From contig CAIIXF020000001.1 of assembly GCA_903813345.2 (NCBI GenBank), positions 53,211,885 to 53,275,884 on the forward strand: DNA of 64,000 nt. Reading direction: 5' to 3'. Every line of letters begins with the position of its first letter. Within the stretch, counting starts at the first letter, position 1. Made by a program: the position numbers and the translations under genes. Positions 59,401 to 64,000 of the stretch are shown one piece after another. The notes below the pieces were generated by a model that was not told the DNA's origin, made no database searches, and saw only the letters and a list, made by a program, of their open reading frames with translations. Origin of the DNA: Owenia fusiformis. Its lineage: Eukaryota; Annelida; Polychaeta; Sabellida; Oweniidae.

Positions 59401-62400
59401 ATATACTGTACTACCATTAATTTTCGCGCGCTACTATATTTCGTGCTTTTCGCGAGTTTTGGAAAATTCGCGAAATATAATAGCCGTGAAATTCCCCCAG
59501 TTTTAATTTGCGAAATTTGATAGGCGCAAAATTCCAAGGAAACTCCCGAGGATTTCAATGTTGACAATATTTTCATCCAGTGCTGGGCGATAATAGGTAA
59601 AAACGTGACATTTTGAGTTTTGAAAAAGAGAAATTAAAACAGAGATCATTATTACTGTATTAAAACGAACATTCTAACAAAAAGGCTTAATAAGAAGCCA
59701 AAATCATTGGGCGAAGGAACAACCATGGCTGATATGAAAGTAAAAAGATCCTGTATGACAAATTCGCGGAGATTAATACCCGCGAAATTTCAAAAAACTA
59801 AAGATTAGCGAAATATAATAGCCACAAAATTTCAAAGTACCAAAAATGCGAAATATAATAGCGTCAAATATTAGTGGGAGTACAGTATACACAATTGCAA
59901 TCACATTCTAAAATGTCTGCTTAAAATAAATATAAACTCAATTCAAATAAAACAGCCTGGGTTAAACTGTTAAATGTATTGTACAGTACATGAGATTTAT
60001 AAATGGAATAGATATAAATAAATAAGGACATTTGAAAATGAAATAAAGAGTAAAGAAGCAGAAGCCATTCCTTCGCCAACAAAGGTTAGAACTGTACCTT
60101 CTTTCTCATCTTATATTCAGTAAGGCATATGGTTTCCAATGGAGGGAGATGGACTCGAATCATTTTACCACAGAAGTGTTGGTAGAACAACTAGTCGAGA
60201 AGTTGACAGCAACTTGTATTTCACTGAAAGTTGACTTCAAAATTGAAAGTTGAAAGCGAATCCCCAGGGAAAATTGATGATGAAAAAAAAACAATTCAAA
60301 CTTGCATTTTCATACATTCTTACATTTTGTTTTTTGATTTCTTTAAATCTAAGCACCTTAAAACAAAGCAATACATATCACTCTGTAATACTACACTATT
60401 AGGTAGTCTAAGAGTCTTATTAGTCTATAGAGTCGATAATGGCGGTTTCCAAACTCGCTACAGCATTACCCAAAATGAGGCTGTTAAGAACAACTATCAA
60501 TGACGATAGAATTTGACGATACAATTTTGCCAGCACACGATTATGTCATAAAACAGGCAAAAAGTAATAAACAAAACATCTACAATGCTTCTTTTTATTT
60601 CCTTTTCAACTTTAAATTTACTGGACGATGCTGTTTAAACAATTTGATGATGACTTTGATATCTACTGTCAAACCAAACACCATGTTTTATTTTTTTAAT
60701 TTTTCGTGAAAAGTCGGAGAAGTCGACTTCAACTCAAATTTTGTGCCTCTTCTAGTCGACTTTGTTTTCTACCACTACACACTACAGGAGTCGTACAACT
60801 TGAATTGATTATTTTCATTTGAATATTAGAACGTAATGTTAAGACCCGATTCAAGGTCTTTTATCCATGTTTCATTTGATAAATCAATCAGTTTTAGGTC
60901 ATTAGTTATTATCTGGAGCCATCCATACTCCATATACCTCTAAATCTTTTCTTTGGTTAACTGTTACTTCATTTAGCATATTAGAATATTGAAGATAGGT
61001 TGGAAAAATAGAGTCCAGTCTTAACTTGTCCTGGCTACAAGACAATTGAAGGCATATTAGTTTGAACTTATTAGTTTGAACTAAAAATGAGAGCAAATCA
61101 TAGAAGGAAGACACTACAAGACAAAAAAGAATTACTATTCTAGTATATCAGGGAGTAATACAGTATTATACATGGAAGGGAGGAGAATTGCTACCTCTGT
61201 CAAATGTCATCCTGATTGCCTCTACATCGTCATGGAAACCTGCCACTCTGTAAATACCTTCATGCTCCAGACCTACAAGTACAAGGTGATACATAATTAT
61301 AAGTATGTGCTCAATATAGGCTGAACACATCTATGTGAAGCCATTGACACTTTTACAACAATAATACATTTAAGCCAAACTGTTCTATAAATAACACATT
61401 TTATGTGGATATGATAATATTGATGAACAATATAAAAACACATAATGGAGAACAGGGAGAGAAACCATGTGATGAAGAATAGGGAATAGGGAACTGAATG
61501 ATGAAAAATAGATGGGAAACCTCATGATGAATTGTGAGTGAAAAATAGAGAAACCATGTGATCAACATTAGGAAAACCACATGAAGACTAGAGAAACCAC
61601 ATGAACAAGACAAGGCATTAACATGCAAAATGTTACAGTAATTTGTTACAGACGCTGACCACAGGCCAACGAACACCACCAACGAACACCAATCACTGAA
61701 TACCGAACACCATCCACAAAAAATTGGAAACTATAACAGTGACATAACTAGATAATTGCCAGATAATCAGAGTAAAAATCACCTACCTCTAGATTCTATC
61801 TCTTTGATGCACTTCTCCACAACCAGTGGTACGACAACAGGGGTATTTTGGGCCTTTACAAGTGTCGTCAAGTCAATCCCAAATATCTTACGTAAATACT
61901 TCATGGCTGGCATACAATCATTGGGGACCTTCTCAGAACACTTCTTATGTGCATTAAAACCACAATCTGAAATTAAGAGCTCTTCATTATCGAAGGTTCA
62001 ATCACAAAATATGTTTATATTTTTGGCATATTGTTTTAAATATTCCTGATCATTAGAGTCTAAGACTGTATCCGTATCAAAATATGTGTTTGTTTTTAAT
62101 AAAATTTGAATCTCATTCATATCTGTTGAAGTTTGTCATCTATCTCTGTGAAAGTATATGGAATTTTCACCATGATCCAAAAGTTATATAACCGGATCAC
62201 TTATATGTACATTAGTAGTACATATACAGTGATCATTACTCACCTTGGCATTTTACACCTTGTTGTATAAGTCCCCACAGAAAGTTTGCACAAAAATCAC
62301 ACCAATGTGGGCCTTTAAATGTGTATGTCTAAAACAAGAAACTATATAAATTTACACTTGACTAATGCACTTTTTGGTAGTACTCAGAGACATAACACTT

Positions 62401-62587
62401 GAATCATAAGCTGTATATGCTAAAATACTCAAATTGTATCAATATTAGATAATGACATGTTGATTAGTTAATGAAGTTAATTGATAACAATAGTGCCATA
62501 AAAATATTCCCTTACCTTGAATATGTGTGGTTTCTCAGACTGCATTACTTCCAATACATCTAATGTACCAGCAATAGTCCCAATGCC
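56274..62587 (-). CDS. CHN: chimaerin-like Rac GTPase-activating protein (3' seven exons)
   Basis: Seven exons (62587-62516, 62328-62244, 61966-61787, 61272-61195, 57496-57359, 56918-56801, 56451-56274) join in frame with GT-AG introns to give 282 residues and a stop. A complete C1 zinc finger comes first: H-x12-C-x2-C-x13-C-x2-C-x4-H-x2-C-x7-C, from KPHIFK to VPNDC. It has the GP, WG and QG residues of diacylglycerol/phorbol-binding C1 domains. A linker with LTTLVKA and CIKEIESRG follows, then a full RhoGAP domain with the arginine finger in [20 protein letters not shown] and [16 protein letters not shown]. Order and linker are typical of chimaerins (CHN1/CHN2), which stimulate GTP hydrolysis by Rac at membranes in response to diacylglycerol. 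The N-terminal part (SH2 in some isoforms) is outside the window. FAPTL replaces the usual FGPTL. Confidence 0.93.
56801..56918 (-). CDS. CHN: chimaerin exon: RhoGAP helix region
   Basis: Acceptor ATTGCAG|CTACAG, donor CACAG|GTAAAG, 118 nt. Encodes [18 protein letters not shown], closely matching the chimaerin LPPAHCETLRYLMAHLKR segment. Confidence 0.92.
57359..57496 (-). CDS. CHN: chimaerin exon: RhoGAP core
   Basis: Acceptor TTTCTAG|ATGGTG, donor GTCA|GTGAGT, 138 nt. Encodes DGDQADIS, then [20 protein letters not shown]. The GTGAGT donor is preferred because it keeps the frame into the next exon. Confidence 0.92.
57497..59403. other. chimaerin intron, 3' half
   Basis: Non-coding. The exon junctions on either side (GACAGAG / ATGGTGAC) join in frame without any missing exon here. 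Confidence 0.6.
59404..59887. mobile_element. GCGAAA-rich MITE, copy 2 (long form)
   Basis: 484 bp flanked by TA. The ends are TACTGTACTACCATTAATTT and (reverse strand) TACTGTACTCCCACTAATAT, followed inwards by the GCGCTACTATATTTCG / CGAAATATAATAGCG inverted region. The central ~230 bp (about 59531-59758) are absent from the copy at 6363. No transposase frame. Lies inside a chimaerin intron. Confidence 0.75.
60181..60773. mobile_element. possible TIR element with GTCGAC-type subtermini
   Basis: The left GGTAGAACAACTAGTCGAG resembles the inverse of the right end (CTAGTCGACTTTGTTTTCTA then CC). AAGTTGAC/GTCGACTTCAACT motifs recur near both ends. About 0.6 kb, no transposase. The imperfect ends and lack of a clear target duplication keep this tentative. 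Confidence 0.4.
61195..61272 (-). CDS. CHN: chimaerin exon carrying the arginine finger
   Basis: Acceptor CTTGTAG|GTCTGG, donor ACAGAG|GTAGCA, 78 nt. Encodes [20 protein letters not shown]; the Arg of GIYRVAG is the catalytic finger that RhoGAPs insert into the GTPase site. Confidence 0.92.
61273..61786. other. chimaerin intron
   Basis: Non-coding. Contains dispersed repeat R copy e at about 61610-61745 and a run of related GGGAAACCTCATGATGA/GAGAAACCATGTGAT motifs near 61440-61600. Confidence 0.5.
61610..61745 (-). repeat. dispersed repeat family R, copy e
   Basis: The reverse strand has GTCACTGTTATAGTTTCCAA, repeated GGTGTTCGTTGG, CTGTAACAAATTACTGTAAC, and ATTTTGCATGTTAATGCC then TTGTC. 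It is the best-preserved copy seen in the window. Confidence 0.5.
61787..61966 (-). CDS. CHN: chimaerin exon: C1 C-terminal half and linker
   Basis: Acceptor TTTCAG|ATTGTG, donor CTAGAG|GTAGGT, 180 nt. Encodes [18 protein letters not shown] (last zinc ligands of C1) and the linker [11 protein letters not shown] ... CIKEIESRG shared with vertebrate chimaerins. Confidence 0.93.
62195..62234. repeat. intronic hairpin next to the C1-exon donor
   Basis: GATCACTTATATGTAC and GTACATATACAGTGATC pair over 16 bp with one bulge and a short loop. On the minus strand it starts about 10 nt into the intron after the GTGAGT donor at 62243-62238. Confidence 0.55.
62244..62328 (-). CDS. CHN: chimaerin exon: C1 N-terminal half
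   Basis: Acceptor GTTTTAG|ACATAC, donor TGCCAAG|GTGAGT, 85 nt. Encodes [20 protein letters not shown] and IQQGVKCQ. Confidence 0.93.
62516..62587 (-). CDS. CHN: chimaerin exon before the C1 domain
   Basis: Acceptor GTTTTTAG|GGCATT, donor TTCAAG|GTAAGG, 72 nt (24 codons). Encodes [19 protein letters not shown] and PHIFK; the His of PHIFK is the first C1 zinc ligand, which supports this exon despite its otherwise unfamiliar sequence. It is the most 5' exon I can place. Confidence 0.8.
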
Positions 62588-63007
62588 CTAAAAACAATTC
62601 AAAACTTAATTTACAAAATTGATAAATTTCCCAGGTGAATACACATGGGGGATGTTTTCATTTGCCAGCATTTCTCTTTTTTGAAGTCAGTTTTATAATG
62701 ACATTCCAAATCAAAATCCCAACACATTTCAGACCAAACACATTTTTATCCTAAAATAACATGCTCAATGGTTACATGTACATGTATATGATTTGAGCAT
62801 ACTTTCCATTTAGTTTTTCCATTTAATGTATCTTTTCAGTTTGTGGTCCATCTTTTCTCAGAATTCTACAATTCATTTTAGTCATGTTTGAAGAAATTCT
62901 AAAACAATCTCTACAATGTGCTACTCAGTTTGCATCGCCAAATGTTATCAGATGTAGCATAAAGTATGATGGCTTTTATGAGAGGCTTTGCATTTGGATA
63001 CTAGCAG
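62588..63007. other. chimaerin intron, no exon seen
   Basis: Non-coding. The next upstream chimaerin exon was not found before the window end. Confidence 0.5.
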
Positions 63008-63990
63008 TGATATTATACCTACAGAAAGATATTGCATCTACAGGATGATACTGTACCCACAGGGCAATAGTGTATCTACAGTATGATACTGTACCCACAG
63101 GGCAATAGTGTATCTACAGGATGATACTGTACCCACAGGGTAATAGTGTATCTACAGGATGATACTGTACACACAGGGTAATAGTGTATCTACAGGATGA
63201 TACTGTACCCACAGGGTAATAGTGTATCTACAGGATGATACTGTACCCACAGGGCAATAGTGTATCTACAGGATGATACTGTACCCACAGGGTAATAGTG
63301 TATCTACAGGATGATACTGTACCCACAGGGTAATAGTGTATCTACAGGATGATACTGTACCCACAGGGCAATAGTGTATCTACAGGATGATACTGTACCC
63401 ACAGGGTAATAGTGTATCTACAGGATGATACTGTACCCACTGGGCAATAGTGTATCTACAGGATGATACTGTACCCACAGGGTAATAGTGTATCTACAGG
63501 ATGATACTGTACCCATAGGGCAATAGTGTATCTACAGGATGATACTGTACCCATAGGGCAATAGTGTATCTACAGGATGTTACTGTACCCATAGGGCAAT
63601 AGTGTATCTACAGGATGATACTGTACCCACAGGGTAATAGTGTATCTACAGGATGATACTGTACCCATAGGGCAATAGTGTATCTACAGGATGTTACTGT
63701 ACCCATAGGGTGATATTGTATCTACAGGATGATACTGTACCCAAGGGGTAATAGTGTATCTAAAGGATCATACAGTACCCACAGGGTGATATTGTATCTA
63801 CAGGATGATATTGTACCCAAAGGGTGATATTGTATCTACAGGATGATATTGTAATGACATTATACCTATATGATATGATTGTACCTAAAGGATGATATTG
63901 CACCTACAAGATAATGCACACAGAACGATGTTGTGTCTAAATGATGATATCTTACCTATGAGACATTCTTGTATGTATAGGATGATGTTT
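63008..63990. repeat. 38-bp minisatellite in chimaerin intron
   Basis: About 22 head-to-tail units of 38 bp (AATAGTGTATCTACAGGATG then ATACTGTACCCACAGGGT). Units in 63060-63700 differ by only a few positions (CAATAG/TAATAG, CACAGG/CATAGG). From about 63700 they decay into looser GATATTGTATCTACAGGATG units that reach close to the window end. Lies upstream of the placed chimaerin exons on the minus strand. Confidence 0.92.
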
Positions 63991-64000
63991 TTCTGACAGG

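Noticed and set aside
63008-63990. CRISPR-like array (regular ~38-bp units)
   Set aside because: There are no unique spacers; units are contiguous, and the sequence is eukaryotic and intronic. It is a minisatellite.

Overview
This is eukaryotic (metazoan) nuclear DNA. It is AT-rich, with long non-coding stretches, spliced genes with GT-AG introns, many MITE-like DNA transposons, minisatellites and an LTR retrotransposon. The protein families seen (chimaerin RhoGAP, PRR15-like, a divergent rhodopsin-like GPCR) together with the repeat content suggest a marine invertebrate, either a lophotrochozoan or an invertebrate deuterostome. The sequence does not fix the phylum.

Layout. 0-2 kb holds two orphan candidate terminal exons, one per strand. 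2.8-8 kb is a cluster of inverted-repeat elements: a palindromic element, a pogo-like MITE, a tRNA-derived SINE head, a GGAGAGG-ended element, a GCGAAA-rich MITE and a GC-rich 0.5-kb TIR element. 10.5-12.4 kb contains two CpG-containing promoter-like blocks (ETS+YY1, then NRF1+CCAAT). The first precedes a THAP-like reading frame that is split by a ~0.78-kb transposon. 15.4 kb (minus) is a single-exon PRR15/PRR15L-like gene. 16-34 kb is mostly non-coding, with a ~42-bp minisatellite near 23.1-24 kb and a foldback element at 26.5 kb. At 34.1 kb a 311-bp miniature LTR-type element carries a tRNA-like Pol III promoter. 35.2-37.0 kb encodes a GPCR whose third intracellular loop contains about twenty 10-residue repeats.

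38.9-39.5 kb is a Mutator-like TIR element whose termini are built from a 16-bp tandem repeat. 39.74-49.82 kb is a complete-looking LTR retrotransposon with two nearly identical 2.54-kb LTRs. It has one intact 1,048-codon Gag reading frame and no recognisable pol, so it is a recent insertion of a non-autonomous element. 56.27-62.59 kb (minus) carries seven exons of a chimaerin gene encoding a complete C1 domain and the whole RhoGAP domain; its 5' exons lie beyond the window. A 38-bp minisatellite fills much of the last kilobase, upstream of those exons.

The host genes (PRR15-like, GPCR, chimaerin) do not form an operon or any obvious functional cluster. The most unusual items are the tRNA-bearing miniature LTR element, the Gag-only retrotransposon with very long LTRs, and the repeat-expanded GPCR loop.
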